A stretch of DNA of 64,000 nt from Nelumbo lutea (taxonomy: Eukaryota > Streptophyta > Magnoliopsida > Proteales > Nelumbonaceae), in NCBI GenBank assembly GCA_022828595.1, contig JAKGHH010000003.1, forward strand, positions 11,284,934 to 11,348,933. The letters are read 5' to 3'. Below the pieces are notes generated by a model. That model had not been told where the DNA came from and ran no database searches. It saw only the letters and a list, made by a program, of their open reading frames with translations. The translations under genes were made by a program, and so were the position numbers. Within the stretch, counting starts at the first letter, position 1. Each line of letters begins with the position of its first letter. Below are positions 1 to 11,395 of the stretch, one piece after another.

Positions 1-575
1 TGGAAGAGTAGAGAAAGCTCTCTTCGGCTGATTCTTGGAGGTTATCTACAGCAACAGTCCAAAGATTGGATCGTATCCTTGATAACCAGGAAGAATCAGA
101 GGAAGAGAAAAGGATCAAGATCAACCCTTGATCAGTACTGGAGGTGGCGATCAGAATTTCAAAGGATTTCTGTTTGATCAGTACTAGAGGTTGCAATCAG
201 AATTTCAGAAGATTTCTGGTTCAAGATCAGAGCTTTTCAGAATTTTCTAGTAAGTTTTTCAATCTTTCTCAAGATCGGTAGTAAGAATACCTGGATAAGA
301 GGTACAAAAAAAAACTCCAGAAGATTTCTGTAGTTCCTTTTAGGGTTTAAGAGAAAACCCTCAAGTTTTAGGGCTGTTATTGCTTCAGGACTTGTCTCCC
401 TCAACTTCTTTGCTCCCTGGAAGAGCTGTTTCAGCAGGACTGTTACAACAGAACTGTTATTTTTTTCTATCAGTCTCAATAGGTCGACTGTCACATGTTT
501 TTTACTGCTATTACCTACTGCAGACCCAGTAGGCCGACTGGTACAGTAATTAGGAAGTCTTTTTACTGATTATTA
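1..575 (+). other. 5' untranslated leader of copia A
   Basis: This sequence precedes the gag start. It has no open frame of interest and contains repeated short motifs such as gatcagtactggagg/gatcagtactagagg at about 131-195. No primer-binding site is visible, so that site and the 5' LTR lie upstream of position 1. The assignment rests on position and orientation only. Confidence 0.6.
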
Positions 576-1610
576 ATGAAGTTTAAAAGCCAAGGGGAGG
601 GTGTTTTTGGGACTGGTTCAGTTAGAATGTCTGAAAACACCTTTCTGATTACAACTGTAATGTTTGATGGTTCAAACTACTTAGAGTGGTCCCAATCAGC
701 CATGATGGCCATTGGGGGAAGAGGAAAGTTGAACTACTTGTTGGAGGATGTGAATGAACCAACTAAGGAGGATCCCACGTATGCTAGGTGGATTCAGGAA
801 AATTATATGGTGATGACATGGCTGTGCAACTCCATGCAGCCACACATCAGCTGAAATTAATTATGGGCAAAAACAGCTAAAGAAATATGGGATGTTATGA
901 AGGAAACCTACTCTCAGCCCCTTAATGTTGCTAGGGCTTATGAGCTGAAATTGGAAGTTAGAAATCTCAGATAAGGAGAGAAACAGGTCTGTGTTTATTT
1001 TTCAACCCAAAAATCTCTGTGGCATGAAATTGACCATCTTGAGACAATAGAATGGTTAAGTCAGAGAGATGCATAGACTTACAGAAGACAAGTTGAAATT
1101 AATAGAGTATTTGAGTTCCTAGCTGGTCTAAATTCTAAGTATGATATTATAAGATCACAGTTGTTGACAAGAGAGGGTGTGACTCTGTCTCAAGCCTATT
1201 CCCTAGTGCACAGTGAGGAGACTAGGAGAAAAGTTGTGTTGCAGCAGCAGCCTTTCAAATCTGCCCTGACAGTAGTTAAATCCAAGTCTGGGGGAGATAA
1301 GGAAAAGGATATGAAGAAAGAGGCTAAGAAAGACCTAGTGTGTGAACATTGCAAGAAACCTACACACACTAAAGACACTTGTTGGAAATTATATCCACAT
1401 CTGGTTCCAACAAAACTCAGAAACAAAAAGGGAAATGCCAATATGTCTATTAACACTGATAGTGCAGCCTCAACAACCTCAAGAGGCACTCCTCTAGACA
1501 CCCTAGCTTCTGTCCGAGCTGCTCTAACACAATTGGAAAGTGAAGTTAGTAACTCAGTCTCATCTCCTTAGCCACCATCAGCTCCTTCAACCTCAACCTT
1601 TGCTCAATCA
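576..1610 (+). pseudogene. gag of copia A (capsid/nucleocapsid), broken
   Basis: Gag forms the virus-like particle that packages element RNA. The N-terminus reads MKFKSQGEG, followed by the copia gag signature FDGSNYLEWSQSAMMAIG. The frame is stopped near 852 and several more times to about 1076, with recognisable gag text (AKTAKEIWDVMKETYSQP, NRVFEFLAGLN) between the stops. The open part from 1161 carries an intact CCHC knuckle, CEHCKKPTHTKDTC, at about 1341-1382, with an LPHL-type linker after it. A stop at 1569 ends it before the protease. It is clearly homologous to the gag of copia B. Confidence 0.88.
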
Positions 1611-4600
1611 GGTAATCGGGCCTCAGCTTATCATGCTTCAGCTCTAGGTAATATAGAACATTCTTAGATAATAGATTCAGGAGCATTTGACCATATCACT
1701 GGCTTGCCATCACTTTTCTCTACCTATCATTTATCTTCTGGTAAAGACAAAATGTCCATTGTTGATGGATCCCTTGATCCTATTTTTGGAAAAGGAGACA
1801 TCAAGTTGTCTGATGCCATTTCCCTATCCTCCGTTTTGCATGTTCCTAAACTTAATACTAACTTACTCTCAGTTAGTAGCATTACAAAAAAACAGAATTG
1901 TTCAGTAACCTTTTTTCCGAATCGATGTGTTTTTCAGGATCTGGAGACAAGGAAGGTGATTGGGACTAGCCGTGAGACAAATGGAATCTACTTACTTGGA
2001 GGAAGTGCTCGTCAGGAAGATAGTGAAATTAAGAAATCCTTTGTTTCTCAATCTGTTGATCAGGTGATGCTTTGGCATAATAGGCTGGGTCATTTATCCT
2101 TTCAGGCTTTGAAGAGTTTGTTTCCTAGTTTATTTGAATCAATTCAGATGTCTAGTTTGAAGTGTGAAAGTTGTGAGCTTGCAAAACATTGTAGGATAAC
2201 TTATTCATTAAGTAATAGCAGAAGCAATATTCCCTTTGAAATTGTGCATACTGATGTTTGGGGACCCTATCATACCTCAACAATGGGAGGGTACAAATAT
2301 TTCCTGTTATTTGTTGATGATTGTACTTGGTTTTCTTGGGTTTATTTTATGTGTTCTCGAGATGAGGTTCCTGCATTAACCTGGATCTTTCATTAAATGA
2401 TTTTAACCAAATTTGGGGTTAAAATTAAAATTTTTATATCCGATAATGCAAAAGAATATTTTGCAAACCCATTATCCTCTTACATGCTTGAACATGGGAT
2501 TATCCATCAGAGTACCTGCCTACATACACCACAACAGAATGGGGTTGCTAAAAGAAAGAATAGACACATATTAGAGGTAGCCAAAGGCATTATGTTTACC
2601 TCAAATGTGCTTATACGTTTCTGGGGGGATGTTGTTCTTACAACAATTTATCTCATCAATCGGATTCCCTCACGGATTCTTGACATGAAACCTCCATTTA
2701 CCCTTTTATACCCTAATGAAGAATTGTTTACCATTCCACTCAAAACCTTTGGGTGCACTTGCTTCGTTCAAATCCTTGGCCCTCATCGTTCCAAATTTGA
2801 TCCTAAGGCCTCCAAATGTATTTTCCTTGGTTATGCCCAAACTCAAAAGGGATATTGTTGTTATGAACCCACTTCTGGAAAAAGATTTGTTTTAATGGAT
2901 GCCACCTTCTTTGAGGATAAACCCTATTATCCAAGGGTTTCTCCTTAGGGGGAGAATAGTGAGGATGGGAGCAACTCATCAGAAGTTCCTTTACCAATCC
3001 CATTAAGTGAAGAAGGGTGTAATGGGGAAGGTTGTCAAAGGTGTAGGGATATAAGAGTTTATCACAGACGATGGAGATAGGTTGATTTCGGACATCAATA
3101 GTGCAGGCCAGTCCCAATCTCCTCTGCAGATCTAGATACCACAGTAGCCCCAGTTCCTTTTGCAGAGCCATATCCAAGTACCACGGATACTACAAATGAG
3201 AGACATCCCACCATGGAGCCTTCACCTTCATTAGATGATCTTGATCTTTCCATAGCAGTTCGTAAGGGCAAGCATCGTTGCACTACATCCACAACTCATA
3301 GCATTTCTCAGTTCTTGTCCTATGATCATTTGTCTCCCTCCTATAAGTCTTCTCTCACATCCATTGCCGATGTTCCCATTCCCAGAACAATACAGGAAGC
3401 ATTGGAAGTACCAGAATGGAAAGATGCAATAAAAGCAAAAATGGATGCCCTCATCAGAAACAATACTTGGGAGATAGTTGATCAGCCTAAAGGTAAGAGA
3501 CCGGTTGGATGTAGATGGGTATTCACTGTGAAACATAATGCTGATGGTTCTATTGAAAGGTATAAGGCTCAGTTATTTGCAAAAGGATTTACTCAGACAT
3601 ATGGTATTGACTACTTGGAAACTTTTACACCAGTAGCAAAGATGATCACTATCAGAGTCTTATTATCTCTTGCAGCTAGTTACTCTTGGCCATTGTATCA
3701 GATGGATGTTAAAAATGCCTTCCTCAACGGAGACTTGCAAGAAGAAGTTTACATGCAGTTGCCTCTTGGATTTTATGGTACAGAGACAGGAAAGAAGGTT
3801 TTTCAGTTGAACAAAGCCTTGTATAGACTAAAACAGTCGCCCGGAGCTTGGTTTGATAGATTTAGACAAGCCCTTGAAAGGTTCGGATATGTATAGGCCC
3901 AGTCAGATCACACCTTGTTTATTAAGAGAGTGAATTCTTCTTTAACCTTGCTTGTTGTATATGTGGATGATATTGTAGTAACAAGAAATGATAATACTGA
4001 GATTGAGCCCCTTAAGCAACTCCTTCTTCAAGAGTTTGAGGTAAAAGATCTGGGAGAACTACTATACTTCTTGAGCATTGCGGTAGCCAAATCCAAGCAT
4101 GGGATTTTTGTTTCTCAAAGAAAGTATGTTCTTGACCTGTTGGAAGAAACATGAAAGTTGGGTGTTAAGCCTGCTGACACACCCATTGAACAAAATCACG
4201 AGATTAGTGCAAAGGGTGGAGAGTCCCTTAAGAATAAAACTATGTTCCAACAGCCAGTGTGGTTAGTCAGCATATGCACTCTCCTAGGACTATTCACCTC
4301 CTTGTAATTGAGAGGATACTAGCATATTTGAAGAGGTGCCCAGGCAGAGGCATTTTATTCAAGAATAATGATCACATGAAGATAGAAGTTTACACAGATG
4401 TTGATTGGGCTGGGTGTGTTGATGATCGAAGATCTACCTCTGGATATTGTTCTTTTGTAGGAGGTAACCTTGTCTCTTGGAGGAGTAATAAACAAAATGG
4501 TGTTTCTCGTTCCAGTGCTGAAGCTGAATATAGGTCCATGGCAAATGGTGTAGCTGAGGTTCTATGGTTGAGATCATTATTTGAGGAGTTAGGTATGGTT

Positions 4601-4811
4601 TATGAGAAACCCTTGATATTGAAGTGGATCGACATTTTATCAGAGAAAGGGTTACATCTCAAGAAGTATGACTTCCATACATCACCTCTGACATGCAACT
4701 GGCAAACCTTCTCACCAAGGCGGTTTCAAGGAAGAAGTTAGAGGCAGATCTATGCAAGTTGGGAATGACAAACATCTATTCTCAACTTGAGGGGGAGTGT
4801 AAAGAACACTA
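1611..4811 (+). pseudogene. pol of copia A (protease-integrase-RT-RNase H), broken
   Basis: The protease site reads IIDSGAFDHI near 1669 (usual DSGAS), just after a Trp-to-stop change. The GAG-pre-integrase motif MLWHNRLGHLS lies near 2070. Integrase has HTDVWG, SDNAKEYF and NGVAKRKNRH, so the D,D-35-E residues persist, but a frame break at about 2395 splits the core. Reverse transcriptase (about 3360-4230) has GCRWVFTVK, QMDVKNAFLNGDL and YVDDIVV. A deletion near 4255 fuses RT to RNase H. The RNase H site is DVDWAG rather than DADWAG. A second deletion near 4620 removes the CDNQAA block. Confidence 0.9.
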
Positions 4812-5168
4812 ATGTGGACCCCACTAAGGTGGTCCCCACTATTCGTATGTCAGCAATAAGTTATGATTAGGATTAGTTCTTTATGATAAGATTAGGACTA
4901 GTCTTTTATAAGATTAGGATAAGATCAGGATTAGTTTTTTTTTTCAGCTTTATCTTATCTTATCTTATCTTGCCATGTAAGCAATTCAGTTCTTTTACAA
5001 GTATGATACTATGTATATAAATTTAAGAGGGGGGTGGCTGTTTCAAACACAATCAACTACTCTCTTCTCCTAACACCCTTCCACGAGTTCTTCTCCATCT
5101 CTTTTCTCTTCTCTTCTAATTTTTCTTTTATTTTCTGTTCAAATCTGTAGTCTTGTACGACTACTATA
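4798..5168 (+). repeat. 3' LTR of copia A
   Basis: The LTR starts TGTAAAGAACAC directly after the polypurine tract TTGAGGGGGAG (about 4787-4797). It contains a TATA-like tatgtatataaattt near 5009. The right edge is estimated from homology to the LTRs of B and J, which end just after a short hairpin; here that hairpin is gtagtcttgtacgactac at about 5146-5163. There is no second LTR in the window to fix the edge. Confidence 0.75.
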
Positions 5169-7812
5169 TGTAAGTAATCTATCATAGGACTGACAGGTTC
5201 TAACAAGGATGGAGTTGGTACTGATTGTCGCTGTGTCTCCCCTGAGGTGACCTTAAAGCAATGAGATCCCATATAGCTGGTATTTGGGTATGTGAACATG
5301 CTTACTGTACCATCTGTTTTTCCCTAATCAATAATGAAAAGGGAATATGTTTACTTGCAAAGATGAAGTTAGAAAGAGGAGATTAGCTGCCACAGAAAAC
5401 CTACACAAAAACAAATCAGATCATATCTCCTCTAGCTGCACAACTACTTTCCAGGTTATCCACATCATTGACGTAGATGTCCATTTCAAGAGGGAATTCA
5501 GTTTTAGTTGCCACAGTGGACATGAGATGTCTACTTTTGACACCAGACATAAAATTGACACCTGAACATTCAGATTCCAGCAGTTTGCCCCTGCAGTTAG
5601 CTTTCTGTCAGTTAACTTCAGAAAAGATTCTCATGTGACTGTCATGTGTATGTGTGTTTAAACTTTAAGAAGTTCAAAAACCTCAAATTGCCCTTATATC
5701 ATCTTATGAGGCCATTTTACAGAAAATTGATAAAATGCAATGAAAATGGAAAAATAGAAAATTGTGGAAAATAAGGAAGCATAACAAAAAAAAAAAGGAA
5801 AAAGAGGAAATACAGAAAAACAGAAAGTTGCAGAAAATACAATGACGAAAAAGAGGAAATATCAGAAAAAAAAAGAGGAAATACAGAAAACACTACAAAT
5901 GCAAAAAAATAACTAAAAACAACAGCAAGAGATACCGTGCTTTAACATGTCTGTTTGTCTTAATTTTATATTTTCTTCTCTCAGCCCATCAAACTTTGAA
6001 TGAGCATTTTAGAAATTTTACCTTTACCATCAAGTCCTTTAACAAGGCAGGTGCTAAGTGCTGGAATCTGAAAGTTCAGGGTGGGTCTTTGCCACAAAGT
6101 ACGGTGTGACCGTCGTAATTTGCCCAAAAGTATAAATGGTATGGTTGGACTGGTCATAACTATCCTAAGTGTAAGATTTCATTAAATTGGCAAGATTGAT
6201 ACAGCTTTAATAAATTATGTTAAAAGCATGGAATCAATGTAAAAGGCATCAAATGCGCTCACAGAAACACCATAGATGAGCACCACTGGACTGGGATCTA
6301 ACATTTCCTCCAGCCACCTTTACCCCCTATTGTCATTTTCCATTGGCCTCCCCAACATAAATATATTCCCTACTTTTTTACAGTATTATTTACTATCTCC
6401 TGTATGTCCCAAAAAGGATTTGAAATTCTGTCTAGTAGTGCAGGGACCATGTTACTGTCATCTTACAAACCCAATGAACTGAGGTTAACAGAGCACCTAG
6501 TGTAAGGAGCCTAACCAAGGCCTGGGCTGGGATGGGTCTGGACACAAAACTTTGGTCCAAGCCTGGAAATTTATGGGCCAGGCTTCCACATCACACACTA
6601 AGAAGGATTAATAGGGCTACAGATCATCTATTCTCTCTGGTGGTTGACCAATGATGAAGTAACCCACCGGACCTAATCTTTGGGTGTTGAGAACATTTTC
6701 ATATCAGTACCTCTGCTGCAACTAAGCTAAAACCTAATTACCCTGTTTCTCAAAAGTCTTCTTTGCTGCTTCTTCAATTCTTTCCCTCCACAGTTCATCC
6801 TTTCCTTTGCCTTGAGCTTCAACATGGATATTAGTTCTCCTGCTAACAACATTCAACTTGATGGAAGAAACTGGTGATTTTATCAATCTTTGATTTGAAA
6901 AAATCTGGACATCTGTTGCTAGTTGATTTAATCCATAAATCTTACATTCTTTAGTTCTTGGGTTCTACCCTTTCAAACTTGTTCTCTCCAGACAAAAAAT
7001 TGGTTAATTTCTAGTCATAACTACAATCGTCATTAGGGGTCTCAAGGTCCATTCCAATTAGTCTCTGCCATTCTCCAAGTTCTGTTTAAGGTTTCTTAGT
7101 TATATTCTATTTTTAAATTATTTATATATACTTATTTATAGATGTGTCCTCTTGCTGTTGTTTCTAGATGTTGACATGTTGGACACCTTTGACTACCTTA
7201 ATACTTGGCACTATGACATGTACTATCCATCTCCAACATATCCATTTTTCCTAACAGAAGAATCTCCCCCCCCTACGCACACACCAAAAAACGAAAAAAG
7301 AAAGAAAAAGACTAGGTGGAAAGGTTTCTTATCCATGGCTTCTTGGTCAATATTTGCTCCACAACTGTTGGTTTCTTGACTTGAATTGTGGACAGATTTA
7401 ACTTTCCATTTCTCCCATAATCATCATAATGATTCTCTTGTCTTTTGATTAGTAATAATGAATTAATGATTCAATAGATCCTATTAATGAAATATAAAAG
7501 TGAGGACTCCTATAAATCTGAGTGTTGAACCTCCTCCCTCAAATTCCAAATCTGCCTCCTCTCCCTGGTTGTTGTAGTCAGTGAATAAAATGGCATGCCT
7601 AGGTGTACAATTGAGGCATATTTCAAGGTATGCGGCTTGCCTAGGCCTAGGCATAGCTCCTTTGAAAAGGCGTGTGCCCGGTGCGCCTCAGCCCAGGTGT
7701 GTGCTTCAGTCAATTTGTGTGCCTTTTCAAGCTTAGTGGTTGGGCCGGGGGCTTTGCCTCTAGACTCCTGACCAAGACCCTGGAGCCAAGCCCAAACAAT
7801 TCCATGTGAAAA
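5169..7812. other. No gene recognised; A/G-rich low-complexity tract and unassigned sequence
   Basis: Three short observations can be made. From about 5730 to 5925 the sequence is a degenerate A/G-rich tract with repeated variants of aagaggaaatacagaaaa. Around 6823-6872 a short open stretch reads MDISSPANNIQLDGRNW, which resembles the start of a copia gag but leads nowhere. Around 7600-7760 there is a G/C-rich stretch of gcctaggc/gtgcgcc-like words, with possible echoes near 8660-8720. No AP1G exon was found here, so it may be intron of that gene. Confidence 0.5.
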
Positions 7813-8039
7813 TTCTAAATTCTTAGCCCATATATAAAGAGATTGATTTTGTAATTTTAGTTGCAGTTTCTTATTGTTTAGGATTGGGAATCAAGGGGGG
7901 GGGGGTGTTAGTGTTCTCTCAACCTTCTCAATACAAGACATTCCTTAGCAAACAACATTTGATTCCTAATCCTAAACAATAGGGACTACAACTAAAGTTA
8001 CGAAACCAATCTCTTTATATATGGTCCAAGAATTTAGGA
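7813..8039. repeat. Imperfect inverted repeat, arms about 80 bp
   Basis: The left arm (about 7813-7894) and the right arm (about 7959-8039) are reverse complements with roughly ten mismatches. Both contain the words atatataaagagattg (right arm on the - strand) and attgtttaggatt. The 64 bp loop begins with a run of G. A transcript across it could fold into a long hairpin. The TATA-like core suggests that the arms come from a promoter or LTR fragment. No terminal duplication was identified. Confidence 0.75.
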
Positions 8040-8040
8040 C

Positions 8041-8440
8041 TGAGTAAGGGCTGAGATTTTGGCTGTTATGGAGGGAGTGCAGAAGGCACAAGAGTTGAAT
8101 TTGAATAAACTGGTAACAGAAGGCGATTCAAAGCTGGTAGTGGATTTGTTGCAAAAGAAAGGAACCGGTTTCTGGATCTTTAATGGTGAGAGGAAGAAGT
8201 TCAAGTGGCTGACACAGAATATGGATGTGAAAGTTCATTAGGTCAAACAAACTGCTAATGCCTTTGCTGATGTTCTCACAAAACAAGGGGTAGGAAGAAG
8301 TCAATTATTCTGGGCTTAGTTATAACTTGTTATGTTTTCTTTTTTCTTTTTTTTTTTTTGAGGAGAGTTAAGAAAGTTTACCTCTCCTCTTCTCGTATTC
8401 CTGCTATTTAATTAATAAAATTTGTTCTGTTACCGATCAA
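8041..8440 (+). pseudogene. 5'-truncated L1 LINE: RNase H C-terminal fragment and 3' tail
   Basis: Translation of about 8050-8335 gives AEILAVMEGVQKAQEL, then VTEGDSKLVVDLLQKKG and ANAFADVLTKQG. This is the RNase H-like domain found at the C-terminus of plant L1 LINE ORF2. A TAG at about 8239 interrupts it. The 3' tail, with aataaaatttgtt and gatcaaataaaag, resembles other LINE tails in the window. Everything upstream of RNase H is missing, as expected of a 5'-truncated insertion. It abuts the right arm of the inverted repeat. Confidence 0.8.
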
Positions 8441-8944
8441 ATAAAAGTTTTCATCATCACATTAACTACTTGAAGTAATGCAATTGGGAGAGAAATAAAC
8501 AGATTGAATATGTTTTTTATGTTATATTTATGTATTTTAATTTGAGCCAATATGCTTTTTAAAACATTAGTTTCTTTTAAAATTTAAGTTCACATTTTTT
8601 AGAACTGTTATTATACTTAATATTTTTGATTTTTTGAAAATTTACACCTTGCTTAAAAAAGGTGTGCACCTTGTGCTTCGAGTGCAAAAAAATCCTTTGC
8701 ACCGTTCTTGTGCCTTGTGTTTTTAAAAGACTACTTGTAGTAATTGGCTAAGTCATTAGCTGATCTAGGAGTCGGTCTGGATCCTAAAGCCTTAGCCTCT
8801 CTAGAAATATGTCTAACAGATCAAGGGCCTTATGCATTTGCTGTTAGATAGTTTTGTATGCCCTTAGCTTCAATCAAAATGATGTACTTTATGAGTTTAT
8901 TGTAAATGAATAAAAGTGCATATTTGGTTCATGTTCCCTTGGTA
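8441..8944. other. AT-rich spacer, nothing recognised
   Basis: No open frame or family motif was seen. The words aaaaaaggtgtgcaccttgt at about 8655-8674 may belong to the same dispersed repeat as the gcctaggc-rich stretch at 7600-7760. That would mean the LINE tail and inverted repeat lie inside it, but this is weak. Confidence 0.4.
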
Positions 8945-10603
8945 TGTTTCTGTGTAATACCCTTAAACTGGACACTTAATGAGACTCGTGTTAGTTTAGA
9001 ATGTTCACAGTCAGTGGGTCGGTCTGGGGAGACCTATCCTGACAAGGCTGACACTGTGGTGCCACCAAGTCGGTTGGGGTGGCTTGTCTCAGCTACCAGG
9101 GTGAGACCCTAGGCACATACAGTGTGGGATTAATTGAATCTTTGAACTGGACCAGATTTCCAGTATTGCCCTGGACCTTGGAGATTGATGGGCAAAACTG
9201 GAAAGTTACACCCGACTCCTAGACTCGATTATGATACTGCACTAGGTGTCGGATTGGGTTGTCTTTGATGTACCAATCAGTGAGATCCTTAGTGGGGGTC
9301 AAAACCTGGGTATGTTGGGACAGTCTGAGAATTCATCTGAGTGGGTGATCATAGTGACAGGATCAGCCCCTTTGTCGGACAAAGGTAATGATCGGGGATG
9401 CACTCTCACTAATGGAAACCAAGACTGCCGGCAGCCGATTTCAATCGCTGAGATTTGTTTTGCAAAATATATTTTATATGAGATATAAAAGTATATATAT
9501 TATGGTTTCGAAATGATTTGCAAAAGGTTTTAATTCCTAGGATCCATACTTGAGAGAGTGCAACACTGTTCCTTGCAGCCGAGGGAGAGGTCCTCTCTTG
9601 TCGGGCAGTGTATGATCATTATGGGCTGAGAGGTTGAGTGTAAGACCATTGAGGACAATACCTGATGGGCTAATCTTGCATCTGCCCACAGTCCCTGGGT
9701 GTTACAAGGTGGCTTGGCCCAGGGACCACTTAGGGTAAGTGTTGGGCCCATAGAGCCCATCTGATGGGTTTTAGGGGGTGCATTGTCCATAACAGTTTAT
9801 TCGGCCAGGCCTTGTAACAAAGGCTGGGCTGAACCCATGTGGCTGATGTGTAGATCAATGTTTGGGTCCCACGCCATACAAGGAAGCCCAACTGGGCAGC
9901 AGTTTGGAAGGCTTAATGAATACATAACCCTAAATGGGCCTTAAGCGCATTTCGAACTTGGCTAATTTGATTAGACTTTAAGTGGCGAATTCTGAGATAA
10001 GATCAGCTGATAGGATTGGGCCCACACCCTATCCACTCAGAGAGTCCAAGATCTAACTGAGATTTAGATTTGGAAACTTCCTAATTAGATTAGGAACTGA
10101 CTGATCTAATCTGCAGATAAGATAGGGATTATCCCTTATCTTAAAGGGACTTCTAATCCAGATATGATTTGGGTTAGCAACTCCTAATGGGATTAGGAGC
10201 TGATCCCTTTAAGTCTATAAAAGGAAGAGGGGGCGGCAGCCTTTAGACACCACATTCATCAGACTCAAGTCTTGTCTTCAGAGCTGAGATCACAGAAGAG
10301 AGAATTCTGCACCCTGCAAATTCTCTTTAGCCGCCTCCTTTCTGCAGCCGCCGCCTATAGCAGTTCGATCTCCATTCCTTGGGAGAAATCAAGATTGGAT
10401 CTTGATTCCAATCTTTTGGAGAAAAGATTGGTAGGAGTTGTATTCATAAGCCGTCCAGGTGATTCTTGGGAAGAATCAAGTTCTTAGGAAGGACACTACT
10501 GATTCTTCTCCACCTTGCACTGCGCCATCTTCAGTGGGAGCAGATTTTGGTTTCTACCTTGGGTGTGAACACCTCCATTGAGAGATATTGTTTCTCTGTA
10601 TCA
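8945..10603 (+). mobile_element. Candidate solo LTR, about 1.66 kb
   Basis: The segment starts TGTTTCTGTGTAATACCC and ends CTCTGTATCA, giving TG...CA ends. It is flanked by GGTA on both sides (8941-8944 and 10604-10607). TGTAATACCC is a common opening word of large plant gypsy LTRs. A TATA-like tctataaaaggaag at about 10215 sits about 400 bp before the right end, as a promoter would. No internal domain follows on either side. The 4 bp duplication is short and could be chance, and the exact left edge could be 8953. Confidence 0.45.
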
Positions 10604-10639
10604 GGTATTATCTCTCTCCTCCTTTTGGTTCAGATCTGG

Positions 10640-11290
10640 TTCAGTTTATGGTTCAAGAATGATCATTGAAAATATGATTTTCTAAATAGGGAATTCGATT
10701 CCCAGTTGAAGGGAAAGAAAAAATTTTTGAAATTCGCCCCATTTTCCGCGATCTTGGGCGTCCATGTGATGGATTTCCTATCCCTTCAGTTGTCAGCAAC
10801 TTGATTAATGCTTGGCAAACTCCTTCAATGTCCTGGTTATTCCACCCTGAAGAGAATGCCAATTTTAGACCTTGAAGCATTGTTGGGAGTTCTGCCTTTA
10901 GAAAGTTGCTTTCACCATCTGACCCTGAGAAGCTCCACATGATATCAACTTCATTATCTCTAATGACTTGCCCCATGCTTGATGGGCCCAGGTTTCTAGG
11001 TAGCACCCATCAAAGCTTATATTTAGTTTCCCATACTCCTTGGTTACTCAATTCTGTAACAGTTAAAATTCATTGAGGTGCCAATCCAGTCACCACATTC
11101 CCACCTCTTAAAATCGAGTCCATGCTCCTTAAACTCTCTCCCTTGGTTAGAACCCAATGGCCACTCTGGCCTTTGTTAATTCACTGTTAGGGAAGCAAGG
11201 TCCATCTTATTCAATCACCTTGGTTTGAGCTTCATCAATTTAACCTTATTACAGGAACTGCTTCCCCCTTTACTCATTCAGGATTGGTGC
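10640..11290 (-). pseudogene. L1 LINE RNase H fragment (antisense)
   Basis: Reading the - strand from about 11040 gives a decayed RNase H domain: a FDG start (frame broken), then GPSSMGQVIRDN, MWSFSGSDGESN and LPTMLQGLKLAF, matching the FDG...EL.AL..GL pattern of plant L1 ORF2. The region upstream on that strand contains the degraded linker to the zf-RVT domain. With the antisense RT piece at 13488-14210 it may be one LINE later split by the sense LINE between them; no target duplication was found to prove that. Confidence 0.7.
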
Positions 11291-11395
11291 TGAAAACCAT
11301 CTTCAACAACTTCCCATTGACTTTAACTCTCTTGTTTTTCCTGTTCAGTGTTTGTCTTCTTTCGTCCTCCCTTCTCTTCTCTATGTGATATGAGA

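Larger units (their letters stand above)
1..5168 (+). mobile_element. Copia A: decayed Ty1/copia retrotransposon, 5' LTR off-window
   Basis: Domain order is gag, zinc knuckle, protease, integrase, reverse transcriptase, RNase H, polypurine tract, 3' LTR, which is the Ty1/copia order. The window opens inside the leader, so the 5' LTR and target duplication cannot be seen. The coding region has many stops, frameshifts and deletions, so this copy is dead. Its protein sequence, LTR start (TGTAAAGAACAC) and LTR layout are close to copia B and J, so the three belong to one family or to sister families. Confidence 0.93.

Noticed and set aside
5057..5565. Short open frames after copia A as host exons
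   Set aside because: No conserved domain, codon pattern or splice signals supported them, and they match no part of gamma-adaptin.
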